Assembly: GCF_022829465.1 (NCBI RefSeq) | Contig: NZ_JAKSXZ010000110.1 | Location: 1 to 64,000 of the forward strand | DNA length: 64,000 bases | Source: Methylobacterium sp. J-067 | Lineage (GTDB): Bacteria > Pseudomonadota > Alphaproteobacteria > Rhizobiales > Beijerinckiaceae | Reading direction: 5' to 3' | Shown: one piece after another, positions 34,624-43,067 of the stretch | Position numbering within the stretch: position 1 is the first letter of the stretch | How the letters are laid out: each line of letters begins with the position of its first letter | Made by a program: the position numbers and the translations under genes | The notes under the pieces: generated by a model | Told to the model about the DNA's origin: nothing | The model's input: the letters and a program-made list of their open reading frames with translations, nothing else | Databases searched by the model: none

Positions 34624-36639
34624 TCAGTGCCGCGGCAGGGTATGCAGCGCCCGCAGGAACACGTCCACGTCCTCGCGAGTGTTGTAGAAGGCCAGGGATG
34701 CCCGCACCGACTGGTCCACACCGAAGCGGCGGAGCGCGGGGAGGGCGCAGTGGTGGCCCGAGCGCACGGCAATGCCGTGGGCGTCGAGATGGTGGGCCAC
34801 CGCCTCGTTCTCCTGGCCCTCGACGGTGAAGGACATGACGCTCGCCTTCTCCCGCGCCGTGCCAATCAGGCGCAAGCCTTTCACCTCGGCGAGACCGGCC
34901 TGCGCATACTCCAGCAGGTCGTGCTCGTAGGCCGCGATGGCCGGTAGGCCGATGCTCTCCAGGTAGTCGATGGCCGCGCCGAGGCCGACCGCGCCCGCGA
35001 TATCGGGGGTGCCCGCCTCGAACTTCTCCGGCGCGCCCTTGTAGACGGTCTTCGCGAAGGTGACGTCCTCGATCATGTGGCCGCCGCCCTGCCAGGGCGG
35101 CATCGCGTCGAGCAGGGCGCTCTTGCCGTAGAGGGCGCCGATGCCCGTCGGCCCAAACACCTTGTGGCCGGAGAAGACGAGGAAATCGGCGTCGAGCGCC
35201 TGCACGTCGAGGGGAATGTGCGGCGAGGATTGCGCCGCATCGACCAGCACCGGCACGCCGTAGGCATGGGCGAGCGCGATGATCTCCCGGATCGGGTTCA
35301 CCGTGCCGAGGGCGTTGGCGACATGCGTCACCGAGACGATCTTCGTCCGCCCCGAGAGCAGGGCGGCGTATTGCTCGAAGATGATCTCGCCCCGGTCGTT
35401 CACCGGGATCACCCGGATCGTCGCGCCCGTGCGCTGCGCCAGCAACTGCCAAGGCACGATGTTGGCGTGGTGCTCGATGGTCGAGAGGATGATTTCGTCG
35501 CCCGGCCCGATATTCGCCCCGCCAAAGGAGGCGGCCACGAGGTTGATCGCCTCCGTCGTGCCCCGCAGGAAGACGATGTCGTCCTTTGTCGGCGCGTTGA
35601 GGAAGCGGCGCACGGCCTCGCGCCCGCCTTCGAACAGGTCCGTCGAACGTGCTGCGAGCGTATGAGCGGCCCGGTGGATGTTCGAGTTGTGCCGGGCGTA
35701 GAACTCGCTGGTGGCGTCGATGACCGATTGTGGTTTGTGGGTCGTGGCGGCGTTGTCGAGCCAGACGAGCGGGTGGCCGTTGACGCTCTGGTGCAGGGCC
35801 GGGAAGTCTTTGCGGACGCGCTCCACGTCGAAGGGCGCGGCCACAGAGCTCGACCCGTGCGAGAGCGCCCGCGCGGCCGGGCCGCTCGAGCGGGTCGGCT
35901 CGACGCGGGGGCTCGCCGGAGCCTTCCGAGCCGGGCTGGGGCCGAGATTCAGGAAGTAGTAGTCGGAGAAATTCTGAGCCGCTGGCTCGGGCGACCGTGA
36001 CAGATGGCCGGTCCTTCGAAAACTCTCCTGCACCTCGTCCACGCCCGCCTTAGACGGGTCGGCCGGCACGAGATGCGGGGCCAGCGCATGGGCGAAGGCG
36101 TTGGCGCGGGGGTGATCCGCCGCAATCTGCCGGTGCAGCTCGGGCCCGCCGGGGAGGGCCGCCGCGAGCGAGGGGATGCTCGGGAACGAGAAGTCCGGCA
36201 GGACAGGCCGCGGGCTCGCCGGGTGGACCGGCGGGACCGTGCCGACCTCGGCGAAGACCGGGCTCGCCGGGGCGAGGTTCGGCACGGTCGGGCCGCTCAG
36301 GCCCGGTACGCCGACCGGCGGCGCCCCGAAAGAGCGGGCGCCGAAGGCCGAAACGTCCGGCTGGAACCCGGAGGGCAGCCCCCCGGCCGGAGCCGAGGGC
36401 GTCCCCACCGAGCCGCTCGGCAGAGGCGCGCCACCGAAGCCCTGCGGCAGGCCGTCGAGGGCCTGCGGCGCCTGGGGGCTCGCCGGTAGCGCCGGGGCGA
36501 AGGGCTGGCTCGCCGCCTGACCTCGGCCATAGATCTCGCGGGCGAGGCGCCCGACGAGATCCGCATGCGGAGTGGATTGGGCGAGCTCGCCCGTCGTCCC
36601 CGTGGGGAAACCGGACACCGGCACCTCACGCATAATCAT
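34624..36639 (-). CDS. Encapsulin cargo: cysteine desulfurase with disordered N-terminal domain
   Basis: A 671-residue protein. Residues about 1-268 are low-complexity, rich in Pro, Gly, Ala and Ser, with a conserved-looking island NFSDYYFLNLGPSP near 223-236; such tails target cargo into family 2 encapsulins. Residues 270-671 are a SufS-type class V PLP enzyme that removes sulfur from cysteine: VWLDNAATTHKPQSV, H390 and H391 in STIEHHANIV, PLP Lys493 in SGHKVFGPTGIG and the persulfide-forming Cys631 in VRSGHHCALP. The start overlaps the shell gene end by 14 bases. Function in sulfur storage or trafficking is inferred from studied family 2A systems. Confidence 0.9.
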   Translation of the reverse strand: MIMREVPVSGFPTGTTGELAQSTPHADLVGRLAREIYGRGQAASQPFAPALPASPQAPQALDGLPQGFGGAPLPSGSVGTPSAPAGGLPSGFQPDVSAFGARSFGAPPVGVPGLSGPTVPNLAPASPVFAEVGTVPPVHPASPRPVLPDFSFPSIPSLAAALPGGPELHRQIAADHPRANAFAHALAPHLVPADPSKAGVDEVQESFRRTGHLSRSPEPAAQNFSDYYFLNLGPSPARKAPASPRVEPTRSSGPAARALSHGSSSVAAPFDVERVRKDFPALHQSVNGHPLVWLDNAATTHKPQSVIDATSEFYARHNSNIHRAAHTLAARSTDLFEGGREAVRRFLNAPTKDDIVFLRGTTEAINLVAASFGGANIGPGDEIILSTIEHHANIVPWQLLAQRTGATIRVIPVNDRGEIIFEQYAALLSGRTKIVSVTHVANALGTVNPIREIIALAHAYGVPVLVDAAQSSPHIPLDVQALDADFLVFSGHKVFGPTGIGALYGKSALLDAMPPWQGGGHMIEDVTFAKTVYKGAPEKFEAGTPDIAGAVGLGAAIDYLESIGLPAIAAYEHDLLEYAQAGLAEVKGLRLIGTAREKASVMSFTVEGQENEAVAHHLDAHGIAVRSGHHCALPALRRFGVDQSVRASLAFYNTREDVDVFLRALHTLPRH

Positions 36640-38017
36640 GGTAGTTGCCGAGCAGCACGTTATCGAGACGGGCGATGGCGTCCTCGACCAGCACGGCGGC
36701 CGAGAAGTAGCGGGTCACGAGGTGCGAGGCGATGGAGTGGTCGTTGGTGCCCATATAGCGCACCGATAGGCCGGGCTCGATCTCGCCGGTCACGCCGGAC
36801 TTCTGAAGCCCGACGACGCCCTGCTCGCCCTCGCCGACGCGCAGCAGCAGGATCGACGTGGTCTGGGCGCCCGTCACCGGGTCGCTGTCGATCGGCAGCT
36901 TGTCGCTCGGCACCAGCGGCACGCCGCGCCACGTGAGGAACGGGGCGCCGAACAGGTGCACCACCACCGGCGGCACGCCACGGCGGGTCGCCTCACGGCC
37001 GAAGGCGGCGATGGCGCGGGGATGGGCGACGAAGAAGGCGGGCTTCTTCCACACCAGCGTCAGCAACTCGTCGAGGTCGTCCGGGGTGGGCGGGCCGCCC
37101 CGGGTCGGGATGCGCTGGCGGCCCGTCACCTCATTGAGGAGGCCGAACTGGGAGTTGTTCAGGAGCTCCCATTCCTCCCGCTCCTTCACCGCATCCACGG
37201 TGAGTCGGATCTGCTCGCGTAGCTGGTTGATCTCGTTCGAATAGAGATCGGTGACGCGGGTATGGGTGTTGAGGATCGTCTGGATGGTGGAGAGGTGGTA
37301 CTCGCGCGGGTCGATCTCGTAATCGACGAAGGTCGTCGGCAGCCGTGGCTCGCCGGTATGGACGGCCAGGAGCTCGATACCCTGTTCGCCGTAGGAATTG
37401 GTGTGGCCCTTCAGCCGGTCGCGCTCCTCGCGATACTGGCCGATCCGCGAGCGGATGCTCTCGTCGTCCAGCGCCGAGCGGTCGAGGGTCAGCAGCGTGA
37501 CGGCCGAGAGCGCCTTCACCGCCGGCACCGGCGCGCCCTCGTCGAGGAGGTCGCCGTCGCCGAAATAGTCGCCCTTGGTGGCGAGCCCCTGGCGCAGGCG
37601 GCCCTTGTAGGGGCCGGACAGGGTCAGCTCGACGGTGCCGTCGGCGACCACCACAAGGTTGCGCTCGGCGGCGCCCTCCTCGCGGATGATGTCACCGGCC
37701 GCGTGACGGCTCTCCTTGAACTTGCCCGCGAGGCTCGCGAGCTCGGCATCGCCCAGGCGGCTGAACAGCGGCACGGAGCGCAGCGAACCGGGGCGAATGG
37801 TCCGCGCCTTGTCCTCGGCGGCGAGGTCGATCCGCCCACCCTTGGCGAGCACCACGGCGCGGCGGTTCACCCGGTAGACGCCGCCGGCCACGTCGACGAA
37901 GGGCAGGAGGCGCAGGAGCCACCGCGGGGTATTCGCCGCGTTCTGGACCGAGGTGACGGTCGCCGTCGCGAGGTTGCGTGCCGCCGTGGCGCTGACGCTC
38001 AAACCTGGTCCGCTCAT
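36626..38017 (-). CDS. Family 2 encapsulin shell protein with cNMP-binding-like domain
   Basis: A 463-residue HK97-fold shell protein. Residues 1-75 are the N-arm (TPRWLLRLLPFVDVAGGVYR). Residues about 77-190 form a cyclic-nucleotide-binding-like insertion: LFSRLGDAELASLAGKFKES then KGDYFGDGDLLDEGAPVPAV. The rest is the capsid core, with LPTTFVDYEIDPREYHLSTI, FFVAHPRAIAAFGREATRRG and MGTNDHSIASHLVTRYFSAA. Shells lacking the insertion are classed 2A and those with it 2B, as I recall. The Arg that normally contacts the cyclic phosphate is not visible, so ligand binding is doubtful. The cargo gene follows and overlaps. Confidence 0.9.
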   Translation of the reverse strand: MSGPGLSVSATAARNLATATVTSVQNAANTPRWLLRLLPFVDVAGGVYRVNRRAVVLAKGGRIDLAAEDKARTIRPGSLRSVPLFSRLGDAELASLAGKFKESRHAAGDIIREEGAAERNLVVVADGTVELTLSGPYKGRLRQGLATKGDYFGDGDLLDEGAPVPAVKALSAVTLLTLDRSALDDESIRSRIGQYREERDRLKGHTNSYGEQGIELLAVHTGEPRLPTTFVDYEIDPREYHLSTIQTILNTHTRVTDLYSNEINQLREQIRLTVDAVKEREEWELLNNSQFGLLNEVTGRQRIPTRGGPPTPDDLDELLTLVWKKPAFFVAHPRAIAAFGREATRRGVPPVVVHLFGAPFLTWRGVPLVPSDKLPIDSDPVTGAQTTSILLLRVGEGEQGVVGLQKSGVTGEIEPGLSVRYMGTNDHSIASHLVTRYFSAAVLVEDAIARLDNVLLGNYHDYA

Positions 38018-38437
38018 CGTCTTTCGTCTCCAAGAGGTAAGCAGGCGCGCCGCTTCGGCCCGCGTGGAAGCGGGCGGTCGCGCAGTAAAAGCGGACCGGG
38101 CGCAAGTGTTCGGTGGACCGGTCAGGCCTCGAGAGCCGCAAGCGATCCGGTGAATCTTGTGTTAACGAGCGAAGTTACATCCGCTCGGCGCTAAATGGCG
38201 CGACTCGGCCTTGAGTCTTGCCAGCGATGCTTGACTATGCCGGGGGTCGGCCTGCGGTCAACAAAATGATCTTCTATATCTGAGTCAATCTTGGAAGATC
38301 GATCCGATTTTCTGGATCAACGCAGAACGTAGTCTGCGGTAGGGGCAGATTTTGGAGAAATTAATTCTCTCACACCGCGGCCTGATGGCAGAACCACGAC
38401 GACATCGTTTCAAGGGAAGGATTTTTCTCGCGCCCGA
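38018..38437 (-). promoter_or_regulatory. Upstream region of the encapsulin operon
   Basis: A 420-base gap between cysE and the shell gene, both on the minus strand. Its left part is GC-rich; from about 38155 to 38350 it is distinctly AT-richer and likely holds the shell promoter. A GATCC-GGATC pair lies near 38300-38325. No gene is seen. No regulator site could be assigned with confidence. Confidence 0.4.
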
Positions 38438-39286
38438 TCAGATCCCGTCCCCGAAGCCGAAGGACTGGTCCATGCTCAGCGCGGGCTCCTCGTCGGCGCG
38501 CAGGCGCGAGACGACGCGGGCCGGGACGCCGGCGACGGTCGTGTGGGCGGGCACATCACTGAGCACCACGGCGGCGGCGCCGATCTTGGCCCCCTCGCCG
38601 ACGCGGACGTTGCCGAGCACCTTCGCCCCGACGCTGAGCAGCACGCCGCGGGCGATCTTCGGGTGCCGGTCGCCGCTTTCCTTTCCGTTGCCGCCGAGCG
38701 TCACCGACTGGAGAATCGACACGTCGTCGGCCACCACCGTGGTCTCACCGATCACCACCCCGGTGGCGTGGTCTATGAAGACCCCCGAGCCGATCCGTGC
38801 GGCCGGGTGGATGTCGCAGCCGAACACCTCGGAGATGCGGCTCTGGACATGCAGCGCCAGCGTCGCCCGGCCCTGATGCCAGAGCCAGTGCCCGACCCGG
38901 TAGGCTTCCAGCGCGGCGAAGCCCTTGTAGAACAGGAACGGATCCAGATAGCGGCGACAGGTCGGGTCGCGCTCGCGGATGGCGACGAGGTCGCGCACCG
39001 CATGGGCACCGGCCTCCGGATCCGCCTCGAAGGCGGACAGGCACAGGTCGCGCATCGACAGGCGGGCGAGGTCGCCGTCGCCCAGCCGGTGGGCGAGGCG
39101 GTAGGCGAGGGCCTGGGCGAGGGTGCGCTGGTCGAGGATCGTCGCCTGGATGATGCCCGCGTAGAGCGGCTCCTCGATCAGGGCGGCCTCCGCCTCGGCG
39201 CGCAACTCCGCCCAGACCTCGGTCTCGGCGGTGCTGCGGCTGATCGCCCGGAGGGGCGGCTGGAGGGTGGCGAGGGCGGCGGTCAC
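38438..39286 (-). CDS. cysE: Serine O-acetyltransferase CysE
   Basis: A 282-residue enzyme that acetylates serine for cysteine synthesis. It follows E. coli CysE closely: an N-terminal helical domain with DPTCRRYLDPFLFYKGFAAL and AYRVGHWLWHQGRATLALH, then a left-handed hexapeptide-repeat helix with DIHPAARIGSGVFIDHATG, ISILQSVTLGG-type turns and VPAHTTVAGVPARVV. The tail ends FGFGDGI, which in CysE binds cysteine synthase. No ATG is available; GTG at 39286, 11 bases after the preceding stop, is the best start. It supplies O-acetylserine in a sulfur island. Confidence 0.85.
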   Translation of the reverse strand: MTAALATLQPPLRAISRSTAETEVWAELRAEAEAALIEEPLYAGIIQATILDQRTLAQALAYRLAHRLGDGDLARLSMRDLCLSAFEADPEAGAHAVRDLVAIRERDPTCRRYLDPFLFYKGFAALEAYRVGHWLWHQGRATLALHVQSRISEVFGCDIHPAARIGSGVFIDHATGVVIGETTVVADDVSILQSVTLGGNGKESGDRHPKIARGVLLSVGAKVLGNVRVGEGAKIGAAAVVLSDVPAHTTVAGVPARVVSRLRADEEPALSMDQSFGFGDGI

Positions 39287-39297
39287 GGTGGCGGCGA

Positions 39298-39504
39298 TCA
39301 GTGCACCCGCCGGAACAGATCCGGCAGGTAGCCTTCGAGGAGCTCGTGCCCCTCGAAGGCGACATCGACGGTGGCCGGGCGCCCACCGTGGCCATGGATG
39401 CCGACGATCCGGCCCCTGGCGTGCCGCCAGATCCCGAGGGCTTCCGCGAGATCGAGGCGCTCGAACACCACTTCGTCTCCCCGTCTGATGGCCGATGCCG
39501 CCAT
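39298..39504 (-). CDS. Small hypothetical protein upstream of cysE
   Basis: A 68-residue protein beginning MAASAIRRGDEVVFERLDLA. Alternating short strands (EVVFERLD, GRIVGIHGHGG, TVDVAFEG) suggest a small SH3-like beta barrel. GGAGGA precedes ATG 39504, making it better than the ATG at 39651. It is the first gene of an operon with cysE (stop 11 bases before the cysE start) and so is probably linked to sulfur metabolism. No family recognised. Confidence 0.65.
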   Translation of the reverse strand: MAASAIRRGDEVVFERLDLAEALGIWRHARGRIVGIHGHGGRPATVDVAFEGHELLEGYLPDLFRRVH

Positions 39505-39760
39505 GGAATCCTCCTCCGCGCGCCGCCGAAGACCGCTCCGATTCCCGGTCCACGGCCCTGTCGGCCACCCCGGGAAATGCCCTTCCGCCTCGTCATGGTC
39601 GGAGGAGAAGGTTTCGTTCGCCACGTGCCCAAATAGGAGCATGATCTTCACTAAACCATTGTCATGACTTGATAATTATTGATCAAACCCGGTTTGGCAA
39701 GGGTTGTTCCCGGGCGACCCCGGCGATATCCCGTCCCGAACGACACCGGAACCACACTCC
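39505..39760. promoter_or_regulatory. Divergent promoter, cysE operon and yeeE-like pair
   Basis: About 256 bases between divergent operons. The AT-rich core at about 39650-39690 contains TTGATAATTATTGATCAA, a partly symmetrical site that could bind a shared sulfur regulator. This is inference from position. Confidence 0.45.
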
Positions 39761-40171
39761 ATGGACGCTTACCTACCGGCCCTCGGGGGCGGGCTGCTGA
39801 TCGGCCTCTCCGCCGCGATGCTTCTCGTCCTGAACGGCCGCATCGCCGGCATCAGCGGGCTCGTCGCCGGGCTGGGCCGGCCGGGGGAGCGCCGGCTCGC
39901 CGACTTCGCCTTCCTCGTCGGTCTCGTCCTCGGGCCGCCGCTCTTCTCGGTGATCGCAGGGCACTGGCCCGCGATGCGGATCGAGGCGTCCTGGCCGGTG
40001 CTGGCCGTCGCCGGGCTCCTCGTCGGCTTCGGCACCCGGCTCGGCTCCGGATGCACCTCCGGCCACGGGGTGTGCGGGCTCGCTCGCCTGTCGCCACGCT
40101 CGATAGTCGCGGTGCTGGTCTTCCTCGCCTCGGGCATGCTGACGGTGGCTCTCATGCGGGTGGCGTCGTGA
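39761..40171 (+). CDS. YeeE/YedE-family transporter, first half
   Basis: A 136-residue membrane protein with about four helices, corresponding to one half of the YeeE/YedE (TsuA-type thiosulfate) family. The key block is GTRLGSGCTSGHGVCGLARL, with conserved Cys known in TsuA to guide thiosulfate through the membrane. The stop overlaps the GTG of the second half as GTGA. Split two-gene versions of YeeE occur in many proteobacteria. Likely import of thiosulfate or a related sulfur species. Confidence 0.82.
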   Translation: MDAYLPALGGGLLIGLSAAMLLVLNGRIAGISGLVAGLGRPGERRLADFAFLVGLVLGPPLFSVIAGHWPAMRIEASWPVLAVAGLLVGFGTRLGSGCTSGHGVCGLARLSPRSIVAVLVFLASGMLTVALMRVAS

Positions 40172-40596
40172 GCGGCGGGGCACGCATCCTCGCAGCCCTC
40201 GCCGCCGGGCTGCTGTTCGGGCTTGGCCTCGCCCTGTCGGGGATGCTCGATCCCGCCCGCGTGCGCGGCTTCCTCGATATCGGGGGCGCCTGGGATCCGA
40301 GCCTCGTCTTCGTCCTCGGCGGGGCGGTGAGCGTGTCGGCCCTCGGCTACGGCTTCTCCCGCCGGCTTGCGCGTCCTGCCCTGGCCGGAAGCTTCGATCT
40401 GCCGACCTCCCGGCGGATCGACAGGCCCCTCGTCCTCGGGGCCTCCCTGTTCGGGATCGGCTGGGGCCTGTCGGGCTTCTGCCCCGGTCCGGCCGTCGCC
40501 GCGCTCTCGACCGGCGCGGCCCCGGTTCTCGTCTTCGTGGCGACGATGCTGCTGGGCATGGCGGCGCATGGACTACAGGCGCGAGGACGCCGTTAG
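40168..40596 (+). CDS. YeeE/YedE-family transporter, second half
   Basis: A 142-residue partner with about four helices. It has GLGLALSGMLDPARVRGFLD near the start and the Cys-bearing re-entrant block GIGWGLSGFCPGPAVAALST. It is translationally coupled to the first half (GTG at 40168) and the two should assemble as one thiosulfate-type channel. It converges with the monooxygenase gene at 40668; a short GACGCC/GGCGTC stem at the junction may help end both transcripts. Confidence 0.82.
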   Translation: MSGGARILAALAAGLLFGLGLALSGMLDPARVRGFLDIGGAWDPSLVFVLGGAVSVSALGYGFSRRLARPALAGSFDLPTSRRIDRPLVLGASLFGIGWGLSGFCPGPAVAALSTGAAPVLVFVATMLLGMAAHGLQARGRR

Positions 40597-40667
40597 GGCG
40601 TCGTCGCTTCGATCTGGACAGGCGTTCCGGGTCACACCGAACACGCTCAAAGGCTCACGACATCCGC

Positions 40668-42005
40668 TCAAGCCGAGAGCGAGTGCCCGGTCGCGGCGTA
40701 GCGGCTCGCGGGGCGAGCCAGCCCCAGGTGATCCCGCAGGGTCGCCCCCGCATAGTCCTGCCGGAACAGGCCGCGGCGCTGGAGGATCGGCACGACCGCG
40801 TCGACGAAGGTCTCCAGCCCCTCCGGCAGGACATCCGGCATCAGGTTGAAGCCGTCGGCCGCGCCGGCCCGGAACCACGCCTCGATGTCGTCGGCGATGG
40901 CCTCCGGCGTGCCGACCACGATGCGGTGGCCGACCCCGCCGCCGAGCGCCCGCAGGAGCTGGCGCACGGTCAGCTTGTCCCGCCGCGCGAGGGCGAGGGT
41001 GCCGAGGAACATCGTGTGGTTGGCGTCCGGCGGGAGCGGCAGCGGGTCGGGGAGCGGCTTGTCGAGGTCGAGCCGGGCGGGGTCGATCCGCAACGTGCCG
41101 GCGAGCCGGGCGAGGCTGTACTCCACCGGCACGAGATCCCAGAGCGCGTCCTGGCGCCGCCGGGCCTCGGCCTCGGTGGAGTCGATCACCGTGGCGAGGC
41201 CGGGCAGGATGACCAGCGCCTCCGGGCTGCGGCCATAGCGCGCCGCCCGCGTCCGCAGGTCCCGGGCATAGGCCGCGCCGTCCTCGATCGTCTGGGCCAG
41301 GGAGAACACCGCATCGGCGGTGGCGGCGGCGAGTTCGCGCCCGTCCTCCGAGCCGCCGGCCTGGAAGGTGACGGGGCGGCCTTGTGCGCTGCGCGGCACG
41401 GTGAGCGGGCCGGCGACGGTGTAGTGCGCGCCGCGGTGGTCGACGGCGTGGACCTTCGCGGTGTCGACGAACCGCCCGCTCGCCTTGTCGCCGACGAAGG
41501 CGTCGTCCTCCCAGCTGTCCCACAGGGCGTGGACGAGGTCGGTGAACTCACGGGCCCGGGCGTAGCGGGCCCCGTGCTCGGAGGCGCCCGCGAAGCCGAA
41601 GTTGCGACCGGCCGCGGCGTCGGCCGTCGTCACCACGTTCCAGCCGGCCCGGCCCCGGCTCACGAGGTCGAGGCTCGCGAAGCGGCGGGCGAGGTTGTAG
41701 GGCTCGTTGTAGGTCGTCGAGGCGGTGGCCACGAGGCCGACATGGCTCGTCACGGCCGCGACGGCTGACAGCACCACGGTCGGCTCCAGGGCGTTGAACG
41801 GCCGGTAGTCGATCCGGTCGTTGATGGCGGGCGTGTCCGCCAGGAAGATCGCGTCGAGCTTGCCGCGCTCGGCGATGCGGGCGACCCGCACGACATGATC
41901 GATGTCGAGGAAGGCGTCGGGCCGGCTCTCCGGCAGCCGCCACGCCGACGGGTAGACCCCCGAATGCAGGAGATTGACGTTGAGGTGCAGCGTGCGACCG
42001 CTCAT
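40668..42005 (-). CDS. LLM flavin-dependent monooxygenase, NtaA/SnaA type
   Basis: A 445-residue enzyme of the same branch as those at 32973 and 45702: LHLNVNLLHSGVYPSAWRLP at the start, VGLVATASTTYNEPYNLARR, SRGRAGWNVVTTADAAAGRN, and GLFRQDYAGATLRDHLGLAR at the end. It needs reduced FMN from a separate reductase. It is the last gene of an operon with an SfnG/SsuD-like monooxygenase (15 bases upstream) and a sulfonate-binding protein. Substrate unknown, probably an organosulfur compound. Confidence 0.83.
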   Translation of the reverse strand: MSGRTLHLNVNLLHSGVYPSAWRLPESRPDAFLDIDHVVRVARIAERGKLDAIFLADTPAINDRIDYRPFNALEPTVVLSAVAAVTSHVGLVATASTTYNEPYNLARRFASLDLVSRGRAGWNVVTTADAAAGRNFGFAGASEHGARYARAREFTDLVHALWDSWEDDAFVGDKASGRFVDTAKVHAVDHRGAHYTVAGPLTVPRSAQGRPVTFQAGGSEDGRELAAATADAVFSLAQTIEDGAAYARDLRTRAARYGRSPEALVILPGLATVIDSTEAEARRRQDALWDLVPVEYSLARLAGTLRIDPARLDLDKPLPDPLPLPPDANHTMFLGTLALARRDKLTVRQLLRALGGGVGHRIVVGTPEAIADDIEAWFRAGAADGFNLMPDVLPEGLETFVDAVVPILQRRGLFRQDYAGATLRDHLGLARPASRYAATGHSLSA

Positions 42006-42019
42006 CGACAGTCTCCGGA

Positions 42020-43063
42020 TCAGCGGACGCGCGGCAGGATCTGCTCGGCGAAGCGGCGCATCTCCGCCTCGAACGGCTGGAACTGCAGCATGAACAGGTC
42101 GATGCCGGCGGCATGGAAGGCGCGGATCCGCTCCGCGACGGTCTCGTAGCCGCCCACGAGCCCGGCCGCCGTGCCGCCATTGGTCCCGACATGGCGGGAG
42201 GCCGCCGCATCGGTCTTGGCGAACATCACGCTCGCCGCGTCGGTGCGGGCGCGGGTGTCGGCGCGTAAGCCTGCGTCGCGCTGGGCGAGGGCGAGGAGCC
42301 GGGCGTGCTCTCCTTCCGCCTCCGCATCGGTCTCCCGCGCGATCACGAAGGCCGAGAGGCCGTAGCGGAGGGGCCCATGGGCGGCCGGGCGCCGGGCGAC
42401 GTCGGCGATCAGCGCGGCGACGTCGGGCAGGGGCTGGCCGTTGATGAACCAGACGTCGGCATGGTCGGCAGCGAGCGCCCGGGCAGGCTCGGATTCGCCG
42501 CCGAGATAGATCGTCGACCGTGGCCGGAACGTGCCGGCGGGCCGGAGCTGGTAGTCCTCCGTCCGGAAATGCTCGCCGTGGACGGTCACCCGCTCGCCGC
42601 GCATCAGCCGGTCAACAAGGGCGATCCATTCGCGGCCATAGGCGTAGCGGTCGTCGTGCGCCGGGAACGGCAGCCCGGCCCGCTCGAACTCGGCCCTGTT
42701 CCAGGCATTCACGAGATTCAGGGCGAAGCGCCCGCCGCTGATATGCTCGATCTGCAAGGCCATCTTGGCGAGCACCACCGGGTGGTAGAGCCCCGGCTTG
42801 ATCGCTGCGATGATCTCGATCCGCCGGGTCAGCGCGGCGAGCGCCGCCGCCCCGGTCCAGGCTTCGAGCTGGTCCCGCTGCGGGTCGTAGGGATTCATCG
42901 TGTGCTGGGCGACCAGCACCGAATCGAAGCCGAGCGCCTCGGCCTCCAGCACCAGGGCACGATTGCGCTCCCAGCTCGCATCGTCCGGCTCGTCGGGATC
43001 GTGGTGGGAGGCGCGGGAGCCGTGGACGGCGGCCCAGATGCCGAAGCGGGGGATGCTCGCCAC
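42020..43063 (-). CDS. LLM monooxygenase, SfnG/SsuD-like
   Basis: A 347-residue luciferase-like enzyme most like dimethylsulfone monooxygenase SfnG and SsuD: IEIIAAIKPGLYHPVVLAKM, HISGGRFALNLVNAWNRAEF, GREWIALVDRLMRGE and YLGGESEPARALAADHADVW, then a C-terminal FMLQFQPFEAEMRRFAEQI. The probable start is GTG at 43063, 4 bases after the stop of the upstream binding-protein gene. Likely releases sulfite or methanesulfinate from small sulfones or sulfonates, requiring FMNH2. Confidence 0.8.
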   Translation of the reverse strand: MASIPRFGIWAAVHGSRASHHDPDEPDDASWERNRALVLEAEALGFDSVLVAQHTMNPYDPQRDQLEAWTGAAALAALTRRIEIIAAIKPGLYHPVVLAKMALQIEHISGGRFALNLVNAWNRAEFERAGLPFPAHDDRYAYGREWIALVDRLMRGERVTVHGEHFRTEDYQLRPAGTFRPRSTIYLGGESEPARALAADHADVWFINGQPLPDVAALIADVARRPAAHGPLRYGLSAFVIARETDAEAEGEHARLLALAQRDAGLRADTRARTDAASVMFAKTDAAASRHVGTNGGTAAGLVGGYETVAERIRAFHAAGIDLFMLQFQPFEAEMRRFAEQILPRVR

Positions 43064-43067
43064 GGCC

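Noticed and set aside
38438..39568. A longer cysE starting at 39568
   Set aside because: The added residues overlap the 68-residue gene in another frame and look nothing like serine acetyltransferase.
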